Part shown: piece after piece, positions 8,699 to 20,633 of the stretch
Numbering within the stretch: the stretch's first letter is position 1
Layout: the number at the start of each line of letters is the position of its first letter
Notes under the pieces: model-generated
The model's input: the letters and a program-made list of their open reading frames with translations, nothing else
What the model was told of the DNA's origin: nothing
Database searches by the model: none
Translations under genes and position numbers: made by a program
Assembly (NCBI GenBank): GCA_021399445.1
Contig: JAJTUQ010000002.1
Location: forward strand, 3,348,001-3,412,000
Direction: 5' to 3'
Source: Xylogone sp. PMI_703
Taxonomy: Eukaryota; Ascomycota; Leotiomycetes
Length of the DNA stretch: 64,000 bases

Positions 8699-11441
8699 TC
8701 ATACAAATCCTAAATTCGACAATAACCCTCTTGATTCGCCAGGGGTTATCGCACTGACCGCCAGCGCCCGCACCTGGCTTCCCTTGCGAAGTCTCTGCAA
8801 GCCCAAAGCAAGCTTCCAACTCTCTTCTTGAGAGATGACAAATACGTACTTCTTGCCTTCCTGGTCGCGCAAGCTCGCTCGTAAGATATGCAGTCCCGCA
8901 GTCTTCAATTCACCGGTCTGTGTAATCAAGTGGTTAGCTTAGTCTCTACTTTAGTTATGATGACGACGATGAGTGTAACAATGCAATGAAATGATGAATC
9001 GGGAGTAGAAGCAGAATAGTAGGAAAACAATTAGCTCTGCGGCATGTATATACACTAAGGGGCATCACTGGCTCCTTGGATATGTAGATATGGAAGAATG
9101 TGTGTAGGTAATAGTAGAAATAGATTCGCCAGGTGAAATCCTGGCTGAAATATGGACAACATACCTCTACCTGTTTCATAGTCCAAGCTTTGACATCCCA
9201 CTCCCGTTGTGGGACGCCGCGGACATCATCATCGATAAAGAGACCTTCAGTGGTAATGCGCAGGATTAGTCCATCGGTTACAGGAGGCGTGCCGGCAATG
9301 AGCTGGGTCGTCGGTGTCCTGATGAAGGCGTTGTTAAAGAGGTAGACGCCTTTGATTACTATCTTATCGGGATCCTTGGTACTATATGGTCCGCGATGTG
9401 ATGGAGGAGGTGTAGTGGGAGTCGTTGACTGCGATGCTGCGTATGACGACTCAGAATAGGCCGAGGATTGGGATCGAGATTGTCGGTGTTGTGCCGATCT
9501 CTTGGGTTTGTCGTATGGCCGGAAGGAATAAGCATCGTCGTCGGGTGAATGTGTGCTCGTGGCTGTCTGCGGTTGCGATTGTGGTTGCGGTGGCGGAGGG
9601 TTACTCTTGGGTGGTGGTGTCGACGGAATGCTGCTAGGGGGTGCATGGGGTGTTGGGATCTTACTTGGTGATGGTGCTGCTGACGGGATCTTGGTAGGAG
9701 GAGGTTGTGGTGGGGGATTCTTAGTCGGCGAGGCTTGTTGTGGCGTGTGAGTCTTAGGAGTAGAGGGTGCTGGTGATGTAGGAATCTTGGTTGGCGAAGT
9801 AGAATGAACTTCTGAGCGAGTCTCCGTGGGTCTCCCATTTGGCCAGGGGTTGGTCTTCTCCCCAACTGCTGAAAAGGCATAAGTGGTCTTTGGTCTTTTT
9901 GCAGCCTCTTCTTTCAGCTTCCTGTCTCGCTCAATCCGCTCACGAATCTCCTTTTCAAGGGCTTCCCGAGCTCGAGCTTCCTTCTCCTTTGCCTCTCTCT
10001 CACGAGCTGCCTGTTCTCGAGCAAGTCTCTCCTTTGCCTCTCTTTCTCTAGCCTCTCTTAGCCAGGCTTCTCGGGCCTCTTTCTCTCTCTTTTCCTTCAG
10101 CCGAGCTTCTCTTAATCGAGCCTCTCTCTCCCGAGCTTCCTTTTCTTTAGCCTCCTTTTCTCTCTGTTCCTTCTCTCTAGCTTCTTTTTCCCTCTGCTCG
10201 CGCTCCTTTTCTTCTCGCTCTCGCTCTCTCTGTTCTCTCTCACGTTCCTCCTTTTCTCGGGCCTCTCGTTCTCGCTGCTCCTTCTCACGGGCTTCTCTTT
10301 CCCTAGCCTCTCTGGCCGCCTTTTCTCGGGCTGCTTTTTCACGGGCTTCCCTTTCCCGAGTTGCTCGAGCTTCCCGTTCTCTGGTCTCCCGTTCTCTAGC
10401 TTCTCGTTCCCGTTTTTCTCGTTCTCGAATCTCTCTCTCACGTGCCTCCCGTACCTTCTTCTCTAACTCCTCTTTGCGCTTCTTCTCGGCCTCTTTTGCC
10501 TTTCGTTCCTCTTCCTTCCTTCTGGTCTCCTCTCTAGCCTTTTCCCAGCCACTTCTGTCAGTACTATCAGATTTTGAATGCTCGGGACGTGGATTTTCAG
10601 GACGTGGAGTCTCCGGTCGAGGACTCTCAGTTCTCGGAGGCTCAGTTCTCGGAGGCTCAGTTCTCGGAGGCTCAGTTCTCGGAGGCTCAGTTCTCGGAGG
10701 CTCAGTTCTCGGAGGCTCAGTTCTCGGAGGCTCAGTTCTCGGAGGCTCAGTTCTCGGAGGTTCAGGTCGAGGGGTTTCGTGTCGCGGGGGTGGTGGTGGT
10801 GGTGGTGGGGTTTCACTGTAGTAACCGTCATTACCAGGCGTACCCGGTTCTGGTCCCGCCTGTTGTTGCCATGACTGTCTTGGACCACCAGAGTAAGGTC
10901 CAGAACCCGGTGGTGGGCCATGTGCGTGACCATTGGGATATGAGTTGGGTGGAGGGCCGCCCGGTGGGTGTCCATGTGGTGGTGGAGTTGGTCCTCTGTT
11001 TGATTGTGTAGAACCTCTGAACCCGAATCCGCCTCCAGGTCCACCAGAATAACCGCCCCCGAAGTTTGCACTGGGTCTGCCGAATCCGAATCCGCCTTCA
11101 GTCTGGGACCTTCCCATTGACCAAGCCCCAATCCCGATTGCAACCGTAAATAGGACCGTGCCTGCCCCTCCCGAGCTATTTGCTGCGTTCCACCATGACT
11201 TCATCGCAGGTTGGATGAAAGCGCCAATGGCCACAAGCAACAAAGCCGAAGCAAACCCGGCAATGAAACTATTGATGTTTGGTTGTAGCGAGGGCAGGTA
11301 GAGGAAGCCCGAGCCAGAAGAATGCGGTGGGATTATGAAAATATCATAATTGCCTGGCGGCAAGCCAGAAGAAGAGGCCGAGGAGGTTGTTTTGGGGTTC
11401 TCCCCGTGTGGAGGGGGAGGAGGCGGCGGAGGGTCGTCCAT
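8699..11441 (-). CDS. Proline-rich coiled-coil membrane protein, unknown
   Basis: Two exons on the minus strand, 11441-9165 and 8917-8699, encode 831 aa. The 247-nt intron has GTATGT and ACACAG ends and phase 0. The N-terminus is proline-rich (MDDPPPPPPPPHGEN). Two probable membrane segments follow at about residues 55-80 and 95-113. A Gly/Pro/Gln-rich region precedes nine PPRTE-type pentapeptides near residues 226-270. A highly charged Arg/Glu/Lys/Ala helix spans about 300-520 and is probably one long coiled coil. After a Pro/Ser-rich linker, the last ~130 residues form a compact hydrophobic/basic module (KIVIKGVYLFNNAF...). It includes LRITTEGLFIDDDVRG and, across the splice site, TGELKTAGLHILRA and YVFVISQEESWKLALGL. 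This module looks conserved and vaguely PH-like, but I cannot name it. Without splicing, the frame would end in a poor tail, which supports the intron. Confidence 0.78.
10631..10765. repeat. 15-bp minisatellite, nine units
   Basis: Nine consecutive 15-base units start with TTCTCGG (10631, 10646, 10661 ... 10751) and read TTCTCGGAGGCTCAG. All are identical except the last, which ends GGTTCAG. On the coding strand they encode PPRTE pentapeptides. The near identity indicates recent unit gain or loss. Confidence 0.95.
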
Positions 11442-14400
11442 AGCTGACGAACTGTTGTGGTGACAAACTCACTTGCGCGGACGAAGACCGAGAATAGAAG
11501 ATGCAACGTTGATCGAAATCAATTTCTAAGTTGAGGGTATCTTTTGACAGAGGCGCACAACGGCCATAAAGGCTGTGAAGCAGAAGACTATTGCACATCA
11601 GCGATCCTGCCATGCGTCGCAATTCTGGCGGCTGGCCAGCATGTCAACAAACCTGAGAAGAAGCAAAAAATCAAAAAACGGACACGATCAAATCAGGGAC
11701 CCGGGAACAGAACTGCTGGCGAACAATAACAACAGAACGGAAAACAGCAAGAAACTCCCAAAACTCCTGCTATAATACAGACTCCATGAAGCAACCTTGT
11801 ACCAAAGCGGAGTTGATGGATGACGCTCTTTCTCTATATTTTTCTCTTGGCACCTGGAAGGGAGCAAAAAGTGCCGTGAGGCTCGGAATTCGAGGGAAAG
11901 AAAGGTGAGCGCACAATGGGTTGGGGTGTGTTTACACCAAGAATTGTCAGCCGCCGAGCGCAAAGCCCGCAAGAGGCAAGGAAGCAGTAAGCGAGAGGGA
12001 GCAAGGCCTGGCGCTGATTGCCGGACCCCTCGTCAACACGCTGGAAATGAGTCTCGGTATCCTTCGTAGTAAGGATTGAGAAAGTGGCTAGCCGTCTGCA
12101 GGGCGATAAAGAAACTTTACCAGCTTGCCGGAATGACTGTGCAAACGAGGCAGGATTTGCCCTGTTTCTCCTTCGTCTCGACCTTTTTCCTTTGTTGCTT
12201 ACGGAGTCGGCACGGCTAAGATGACGTTTGAAGAAGAATCAATATACAACAGTGCTACAGTAACAGAGTGGGACGCTTCAGGAGATGAGACGGAAGGATG
12301 GTAATTATTTGTTTTGTTTCTGCCGGACAGCAGGAGCACTCGCGAGCACAGAATTGGCCATTCAGCATACGGGAAGGCGGGAAAGAGAGCAGAGGAAAAA
12401 GAAAGGAGCCAAACAGCAGCTGTCGACAACAACAACAATTGGGCTATCTGGCCAATTGAGCTCCTGGCGGCCGTCATCCTGCTCGTCCCGCACCTCCTTC
12501 GCAGGCTGAGCAGCGCAGCCGGTGCCAGAGGGCAGGAAAAAACGGGGGGCTTGAGGAGGGTCAACAGGCAGGCAGACTGGCAGGAGTGACTGACATCGAT
12601 GGCAGCGACTGGCAGCGACTGACAGCGGACTCCACAGTTGACAGCGCATCCCCGAAGGCCAGAAGCCCGTTTTTTTCCTCATCACACCGCAACGTCGAAC
12701 AGATCGTGCCAATCGAACCCGTTTGACCCAAATTGACCCCAATCATCGCCGCGCAAATCACAAAACGCTCTCGCATCTCATCACCTCTCGTTCTGGCATC
12801 AGCACACACCCCCGTGAAGGCCCCGCAGTCCTATGCTGCACGGTTTGTGCTGATAAGTCGATGCGTGCCGCTGGCGGTGGTCATGCTCGTATGGGCCATC
12901 CTCCAGCCACCTCCGGAGCTCCCCAGAGCCTCTGAAGAGAGTTGCTCTCATGTACGAGAGGGCCGTTCCGCGCCAGTCAGGACGGCCTCGAGGCACTCGC
13001 GTTCCCTGATTGGCTGCGTCCATGTGGCAAGAGAGGCCTGCGCGCGTCGCCTCAGAGGGGCTCTGTGCGCGTCCGTTGCTGCAGCAACCGCGGCAGATGT
13101 GCCGGCTATTCGTCAAATCAGCGCGACTCCCATGCCCTGTGCTGGTACCCGGTACTCTGCGGTACTGTACAGTGAGCTGCGTGATGGGGATCATGAATAT
13201 GGAAAGGATCCGTTGCCGCGCGCGGGATGAAGCAGGACAAAATTCTTGCTTTTCACTTTTACCTCCTGCTCTTCTGGGGAAGAGGGGTCCCGGCCCTATG
13301 ACGATGCACTGATGTAAGAGACTTCCTGCGGATACGGAGTGCGTTCCAGCGACTGAGCATCCATTGATGCGAGCTCGGCGAGCTATCAATTGATGGGGGC
13401 AGGTGTTTTGCTGTACAGTACCGTAGCAAGAGTAGCTGCTAATAATGATAACTTACTGGTACACAGCAGTCTCATCCTTCGCGTTGCCTTTCTCAGCCTC
13501 CCGTATCTCCCTCCTGCAGTTGCCAAGCTGCTCTCCCGCGGCAGACAGTTCGGGGCCGGCAATAGTGGCCGTGCACGGGCCGTACCGAGTTAAAATGTGA
13601 CAAAATGATCAAGTATTATTGCTGTCGTGCAGGCTGGAGGCAGCGTATCATATGCTTCAACTTGCTCGATTGGCCAGAATTCTGTATTTTTGAGTTGTTA
13701 TTGATTTGTTTATTTGTTCCAAAAGGGAAGCTGCAAGAAAGAGGGCTTGCTCGCTTTCGGCAGCTGTTTAGAGCAATTGACCAATGCCGCTGTCAAGTGT
13801 GGATGCGGTCTTCCAGTCCTCCAGAATAAGAGGACCAAAAGCATGTGAAAGATTGGTATCAATTTTGGTACAAATCCATGGTACTGTATCAACAAGAGCT
13901 CATGGCTTCTCCGGAGCACAACCTGGATCGCCGCCGTTACGTCGCATAGAGAGGCCGCCCTCAACTGACTGCATTGCCCCGCCTCGACCAATGGGCCTGT
14001 ACCTTACATTGAATCACACCGCAGCTTACAGCCTGCAGCTTGCATGATACCCTTCTGCCGTATGCCTAGACCAGGCTGTCACGGCTGTTCCTTCCTCAGC
14101 CTTCCCGTCCATACTCCCTCAGTTGAGTTGCATCAATATTGACGCAGCTGGTTACATTATTACACGTCACGATGAGTAGAACCTCTTCGTATCGAGTATA
14201 GAGGACATGTACTCACAGTATTGCATGCCTCAGAGAGTCCATGTTAGCTTCAATATGGGAGTATATTTTCTCCGATTCTAGCATTCAGAAGAACTCGTAT
14301 GCTCCCTTTAAAGAGCGGAATATGAGGTCAGTATTACTATACAAGTCCCTTTTAGCGGCTAGTATCACAGCAATCCGTAGTAATAGAGGCCCTTCTCCAT

Positions 14401-15491
14401 AACTCCCCTTTTGCCAAAGAGAATAGAGAGCTCTCCATAAACGTTGTCTCCACCGAAAAGATGATTATAGACAAAGTGGCGACAAATTCGTGAGTCACAA
14501 GCCAACCTTACGAATATTGATCGTTGCTGTAGGGACTCAGCATCGAGGTGGATGAGTCCCCAGGTGGCAAGGAATGCATATGCCAGTTATGCGTATTTAC
14601 TCATGAGAAAAGTCGCCGAATAGGATCCCGTCGCTGTCAAAAACAACAATACGCAGACCAGACATCCAAAAATTTCCCTCAATGCCAGTGCCCGTTGAGC
14701 TCAAGACCTTTTATGCCTCCTTAAGTAGTGGCAATATTGGCTTTCAAACGCTCCTTGAGGTGTAAAGTGATATGGAGAGACCCCTCAGGTGTATTCTAAA
14801 CATCAATTGTTTGGCCCCGTGTATCATGTAGGAAGAAGGCTGCAGTATCATCTGTATTACTTGGTTTATAGCAAAGGAGCTATACAGGTGTACACAACTC
14901 GTAAAATCAAGCTTGTTATCGATGTCTACTACGGTATTTGGCAAGCGATCACCCCAGGGACTACAGAAAACTGCTCCGTTAATGTTGTTATTCATCACCA
15001 AGCTCTGGAAGTATTTATAAAATAATCATTATGAATTCGCATAATCCTACAACTACAGTATATCCCCCTTTCTTCTTTTTTCGTATATAGGTTATCGCCC
15101 CAAGACCCATCCCAAAGGGAAACACATCTTCATCGATAGCTCTCAACGATAGAGAAGTGTTAAGAACTTTATGTTATAGTAATTCACATCATTATTCCTT
15201 GGTGAATGGTGCGAAGATTTTCAAATCCCTATGTAACTGTCAACCATTCAAGAGACAGAAAGAGGGTGGATCAAATATGGACATTGCGACACGTCCAAAT
15301 GTCATCGGCAACTGCAAGTCACGATTTCGACCATCGCGTTGCTAAAGAAAAATTATGGTAATCAAACATGAGAGTGGCCGAGACACATCTCTAGGCCCGA
15401 ATTAGGATTTCAGAACTGAAAGAATTGTGTTCTTGAAGATTCTGATCAGGTCTGCGGACTAGCTGTATCTTTCAGATTATGTGGATATCGC
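11442..15491. other. 4-kb gene-free tract, GC-rich then AT-rich
   Basis: Upstream of the gene starting at 11441 and downstream of the gene ending at 15492. The part from about 12.0 to 14.1 kb is comparatively GC-rich and promoter-like, with GTAC words at 13144-13170 and 13411-13426 and a 10-bp palindrome ATCAATTGAT at 13385-13394. The part from 14.1 to 15.4 kb is AT-richer and featureless to me. Frames of up to ~195 codons exist on both strands of the GC-rich part but show no family signal. Confidence 0.5.
13144..13426. repeat. GTAC-word cluster (13 kb)
   Basis: GGTACCCGGTAC at 13144-13155, GGTACTGTACAG at 13161 and CTGTACAGTACCG at 13411 occur within 290 bases of non-coding sequence. Confidence 0.55.
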
Positions 15492-17981
15492 TCAACTCAT
15501 AGACGCTTTGTCGATGATCCACTGCATATCAACTTGAATGCGGTTGACATGCTTATCTATGGTCCTTTTAAGCTCTTTAATAGTGCTGAGCTGGTCCTTA
15601 TGAACGACCTTCTGAAGCTCCTCAAAGTCGAGACATTCGGAGAAGCGAGAGGGCAGTGATTTGCACCACTGCTCGAGCTTATCATCAAGCATCTGAGCTT
15701 TCTCTGAACCCTTTGGTTTGTGGACTAGACTTGATGAATCTGCATTATTATTCTTCGTCTTTGCTTCCTCTTTAGCAATAAATGACGGATTTGCAATCTT
15801 TTTAGGTGTTATTCCGCCTCGATTCTGAGCTCCTTTAGTCTTCTTATCCAGACTCTTTGGGAGACTCCGAGGGTTTTCAGCAGCTTTCACACTAATGGAC
15901 TTCTTCTCTGCCACATTCTTTGGTTCCAACTTTGAAGGCTTTGTGATTTCATCCCTCGTAGATTCCATCCCTTTCAGCTTCGAAGTAGTAGTAGAAGACG
16001 GTATAATAGGAGTATGTTCATCAGACGGAAACTTACTCCACTCATCAATCAGTGCCTGACATCTTGCTCTGAGGTGGGCATCCTCTCCCTTGGGGATATC
16101 ATCTACGTTCGTGATAGCGTGAAGGACCTGTTTGATTTTCGTGGGATTGAGGATACTGATATCAACGTATACGTAACTTTCAAGCTTTGTGACGAACTCG
16201 GATATATGTTTCATTTTATCGTCCGACTTCTTGTCCTGTGTGAACAGAAATTTCTCAAGCTTGTGTAGCCGTGATAAAATTTCAACCTATCGATATTCAG
16301 TAAAACCGCTTATTGGTTGTTGGAAATCAGAACTCCAATACCTCTTTCTTAACGGTCTCATATTCAGCGGTAGCTGAAGCAAATTCTTCGGTGGTAAGTT
16401 TTAGTATTGAATGTTGAGCTGATACCTGGCCATCCTTATGACTAGTGGGGGTTGATGCTAGGAGTTCATCGTTCCTCGGCTTGTGTTGTTTTGGATTGTC
16501 AGTGATCTTATCGATTGCTTTAACAGCCTCTTTTGGGGCCCCATTCTGAATCACATCTTCGTCAATGGTGTCTTGACTGACTTTAGGACGCTTTTTACTT
16601 GGGTAATCGACCGTTATGGTCTCCTCGACGTCGTCCATCACCCGGTCGGGGTTGAAAAACTTCGAATTCTCACGTCTATTATGCTCCATAATTGCCTGAA
16701 GTCGCGTCGCCTTGGCGTCGTGCGGACTCTGTAAGAAGATGGGTTAGCAAAGAATAGCTCGTGGAGGTATAGGTACTTACCACTAAGAAGCTTTCGGGGG
16801 CCATGCTAGAAGTTGTGCCCGGGGAGTCTATGATTGAATTTCCGCCCTGTGAACTGTTTTTTGCTTTGTCCATTGTAACATTGTCCTTATTAGGTTGAGT
16901 ATCCTGGCTGCCTTTTGACTTTTGAACTTCAGATTTCTGTTTCTTTTCTGGGCGTATGATTGTGTCATTCTCTCCCGATAGTTCTGCTGCTGCTGTACTC
17001 TTTCTTTTCTTACTAGCGGAATCGTTGAGTGAATTATTATTCTATGATTGTCATCAGATTAATGAGTATAGATAAATATATCAAAGTGGTAAAGAAGAAT
17101 GGAGTACTACCGAACTCTTGTTCTGCTCCTTCCTGTTAACTGGAATATTAGACTTAGATGGTCTGAGCGATCCATCCGCAAAACCACTCTTTGTTGTTCC
17201 TGAATCTGATAAATTAGAAGGCACAGAGCTCTTATGTTGCAGTTTCTATGATGCCGTTAGTATCTCTACATAACACTTGATATAGGACATTACCTGGGGG
17301 CTATTAAGGAGGCTAGAACCGGCTACCATGTTGGGTATAGGCGCTATAAATGGAGCTGACTTAGAAGAAGTTGGCTCATTTTTCGGTGCCAATTTTTGAT
17401 TGGTACTCCCAGCAGGTGTTATCGAGTGCTCACGGTTCATACCATTCTGAGAGGACGCGCCCAAACTATCAGGGCCAGGATTAGGTTGTGTTGATCCTGG
17501 GCCAGCATTCTTCAATCGATCCCATATACGACATAGGCCAGCATAACCTATACGAGTATGGCCTTCACCTGATATAAATTCGCCGGTTATTAGGCGCTGT
17601 GCTTCCTGTAGGTTTACAGTGTCGGAGATTCTCTTTAGAATAGCAACTGCGGATCCTCCAATATAACCATCTTGAGGACGTATTTGTGCTGGAAAAGGAG
17701 CCCAAAGATCATCCTGGACATTCCAGTTCTTTCTTATTGCTGCTAATTGTCGTTCTCGGGTTCTGAAATTCACGCTATTCATCTCTCCTTTCTTTTGGCT
17801 CGTTAGCAGAGTCAAGGGTATGACTTGAAAATACATGTTTAAACTAAAATGGGGATGTGACAACAAATATACAGAAGTGTATTTGTAGAGTATGGCTAGA
17901 AGAACTTACTGTTCTGCTGCCTCCTAATCCTCCTACGCTGCTCCGCCTAGGAGAGTCAGTAGATGTGGGTGTTCCGTTCAT
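15492..17981 (-). CDS. Nuclear-type protein with C-terminal TFIIS-N/LEDGF-like domain
   Basis: Six exons on the minus strand: 17981-17910, 17791-17294, 17245-17111, 17041-16781, 16728-16342 and 16286-15492, giving about 715 aa. All five introns (48-118 nt) are phase 0. The second exon could instead begin at 17782. It starts MNGTPTSTDSPRRSS. Residues ~25-115 form a folded-looking block (RQLAAIRKNWNVQDDLWAPF ... GYAGLCRIWDRLKNA) that I do not recognise. The middle is Ser/Lys-rich with basic nuclear-localisation-like runs (KKRK, KKRPK). Residues ~452-540 (VEILSRLHKLEKFLFTQDKK to RARCQALIDEWSKF) match the helical TFIIS N-terminal/LEDGF integrase-binding type. Its hallmark is ILNPTKIKQVLHAITNVDDIP. 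A basic tail and a short helical C-terminus follow. Fungal proteins with this domain often carry a PWWP domain (Pdp3, Ioc4). None is visible here, so a chromatin or transcription-elongation role is only inferred. Confidence 0.65.
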
Positions 17982-19484
17982 TTTTTCACGTATAATTGCA
18001 CTGCCTAGATGAGGTTCGGTAGGTATGGTTGAGGCGTTTTTGCAGAGCAGATATAGCGACTAGAGCTGAGGGTAGAAGCTAGGATGTGACTGTGGAAGAA
18101 CATAGGAGTTAATCTTATTCTCTGGAGAGATAGAATCCAAACTCACTAGAAAGTTAGAGCATTGCTTTATTATTTGCAGAATGCTTCTGTGTTTTGCAAA
18201 TTGTGAAAATCAGAGGCTGCGTGGAAAAGTGAAAATGCGATTGGTGACTAGGTTACTTTGTGTTGCCGCAGTAGCGAACTATGAAGTTGACGTCCTTGTT
18301 GACGTGTATAGCGACAAGTGATCTATAGAAGTTCACTTCTAGCAATTAATGACTGATAAAAAGAATTAAGCCAATACAAACCCACCTAATGGTTTGAGAG
18401 ATCTGATATGTCACTCACCAGTAGGCCAACTGTAAAGCAATGCTTATAGGTTCTCTCCTATTGTACGAATATATTTGTAAGGTGAACTTTCACCTCTATT
18501 GTGCAGAGAGGGATGTGAAGTGTGTGGCGTTGCCTGGGAAGTACGAGTGTATGAAAGGGTGTATCGAAAATAGGATAGCATGCATAATCCCGGAGGAGTG
18601 GATGTATATATGTATATATGATTTCTTCTAGGACCGTTGGCTTGAATATTGTAGCCTAGAACAGCAAATTTCGATAACTGCCAACTTGCTAGCAATATTA
18701 TATGGCTCCTTTGAACAGTTATGAGCTAAGAATATGCTTCCGCATATATTACGGAAACTACTTTTTCGATTTTATGGTTTAGATATCCTTGATATCTTTA
18801 TAGGTAGGATATCCTACTTTATGACATAGCGGCCTAGCTACCGCCAAAGCTGAAGAGTTGAAAAATCGAATGGGAACACTGACAGGCTAAAGCTATCACA
18901 AGATGTGATATTCTGGGCAAACGCACATGTGTGTAGGAAACTAAGCGAATGTTGCACATTTCTATGGCGAACGACTCTCCTTGCATTGGGCTTAGGGGGA
19001 TCTGCTCCACTAGAAACACGCCTACATGGATACTTTTCTGCGGTTTGGCAACTTTGATATTCCTAATGCCTGCAAAACCGGGGACCCATGGCTTTAGCCT
19101 ATAAGAACATAGACATCTTCAGGCCGAGACCAGATAGAGAGGTGTAGGATAATATAAGGTATTTCATGATGACTGATAACCTCTATATAGTAATAATGCC
19201 TTTCTTTTATAGGGTTGGCTCATGATTGTATATTCATGATCCATTAGCACCAGCCGTCTCTTATCTCGTGTACAGTATAGACATTACCATGAAACCTCAT
19301 AACAGCAAAAAATAAAACAAAAATGAGCTTTCCACCTTCTAAAGAAATTCCCAGTAAGCCGCCTAGATAAAATACAAGATGAGGATTAAAAGACGCTATT
19401 TGCAAATTATCAGAAGACTCCACGCTGATGCCGTGCAAAGTGGTGAAAGATATAAACATAAGCAAACCATAACAAACCATCAGT
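17982..19484. other. Gene-free AT-rich spacer with palindromes
   Basis: About 1.5 kb upstream of the TFIIS-N-like gene and downstream of vam7. No gene is supported. It contains a perfect 14-bp palindrome at 18804-18817 next to the near-palindrome AGATATCCTTGATATCT, and a TA-rich run around 18603-18622. Confidence 0.5.
18804..18817. repeat. 14-bp perfect palindrome
   Basis: GTAGGATATCCTAC is fully self-complementary. It sits 15-20 bases after AGATATCCTTGATATCT, which is itself nearly palindromic. The function is unknown. Confidence 0.7.
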
Positions 19485-20633
19485 TTATGAGAGCTTGCCC
19501 ACTCTCTTCTTAGCCACCCCAATTTTGCCCTTAAGCCGATCTACATCTCCATCAACTCTGGTTAGCATGTCTTTCTGGAGTTCGAGTTCGTCATGGATGG
19601 CTATGCCCATCTCTCGCTGCCTCCTGACAACCTTGGCAAGTTCTTCAACATCGAGGTCTTGATCTGCCATCATTTGCTTCTGCAGTTGCAGCACACCCTC
19701 ATTATCTAGCTCCCTCGTCTTGTTTGTCTCCTGCACTGGAGCACCGAGCACTCTTCTGGTAGGTCTCGAGGTGCTGGCTCCAAATAAAGCATTCTTGTCC
19801 TGCTGAGTAGCTGCTGCGCCCCTTATATTGTCAACGGGAGAGTTATTCTCGTGAGTTTTGCTAGCAAGGCTGAGAGCCAGTTTCTCCAAGCCGTCTTTCT
19901 CCACCTTAGCGCTTGCAAGTAAATCCCTCCGTCTCCTGACCTCTCCCTCGCCTAGTTTTCCGCTACTCTTTGCGTTTCCCTTCTTCTCTTTCTCACCCTC
20001 AACAAGTAGTTTTAATCCCTCTTCTAGATTGGATAACAAGCCCCCAGCCTTAACCAGACACCTCTTCGCATTAGCCCCAGCCTCATATTGCGCCTGAGCA
20101 GTCGTTGCCCCATCCCTCCGACCAAGGAATAATCTCGCATCATGCAGCTGGCCCTTCATCTCGCGATGTAGATCCAACCACACCTGCGGATCAGCTGCCA
20201 CTTGTCCCGCAGAGACCGTCGCACGCTGGTTCGCAGCAATAAGGTCCTGTCTTGAGCTGCTGGTGCTAGCGGCCCCCGATGTGCTTGGTAGGTTCAAGAA
20301 ACTCCTCCACAAACTTGTCTCACGCCATCGCCGATCGGGATCTTCTGCTATGGCACGCAGGTATCGTTCGAGGCCTACGCGACGGGTCTCAGTGAGTTCG
20401 GGGGAGGAGGCGGTGGATTTGAACCATGATTTCCCTGGCAGCGGCGCTGGAGGAGGCTCTGAGATCAAAGAAACGAGGCCTTGGTGGAGGGCGAGGAATT
20501 CCGAATAGCGCTTCTGAATCACAAATGTTCGGAGTGGCAGACGGAGAGTTATATTGTAGAGAGTGAACGGCTTGCCCGTAGGCGGTGTCGAGACGATTGT
20601 AGATGGGATCGAGATCTCCAGCGGCGGAGCCAT
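19485..20633 (-). CDS. vam7: Vam7-type vacuolar SNARE (PX + SNARE)
   Basis: A single 382-aa exon, a plausible length for filamentous fungal Vam7. Residues ~5-118 are a PX domain. They include the strand TLYNITLRLPLRTFVIQKRYSEF with the basic RYSEF phosphoinositide-binding motif, then a PPAPLPGKSWF loop and the helix RRVGLERYLRAIAEDP. A variable helical middle (about 150-290) follows. The last ~65 residues are a Qc-SNARE helix (LQKQMMADQDLDVEELAKVV through IHDELELQKDMLTRVDGDVD to VGKLS). There is no transmembrane anchor, as is known for Vam7, which reaches the vacuole through its PX domain and the HOPS complex. The expected role is homotypic vacuole fusion and late endosome/autophagosome-to-vacuole fusion with Vam3, Vti1 and Nyv1 homologues. 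The start ATG at 20633 gives an uninterrupted N-terminus before the PX domain. Confidence 0.93.
   Translation of the reverse strand: MAPPLEISIPSTIVSTPPTGKPFTLYNITLRLPLRTFVIQKRYSEFLALHQGLVSLISEPPPAPLPGKSWFKSTASSPELTETRRVGLERYLRAIAEDPDRRWRETSLWRSFLNLPSTSGAASTSSSRQDLIAANQRATVSAGQVAADPQVWLDLHREMKGQLHDARLFLGRRDGATTAQAQYEAGANAKRCLVKAGGLLSNLEEGLKLLVEGEKEKKGNAKSSGKLGEGEVRRRRDLLASAKVEKDGLEKLALSLASKTHENNSPVDNIRGAAATQQDKNALFGASTSRPTRRVLGAPVQETNKTRELDNEGVLQLQKQMMADQDLDVEELAKVVRRQREMGIAIHDELELQKDMLTRVDGDVDRLKGKIGVAKKRVGKLS

Noticed and set aside
9883..10821. Long Ser/Arg-rich plus-strand frame (312 codons)
   Set aside because: It is the antisense shadow of the Arg/Glu-rich coiled-coil and PPRTE-coding exon. 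Its composition is fully explained by the biased codons of the real gene.
12733..13389. Overlapping frames of 165-196 codons on both strands
   Set aside because: They lie in GC-richer non-coding DNA with few stops on either strand. No domain, signal peptide, splice continuity or family-like composition was seen.
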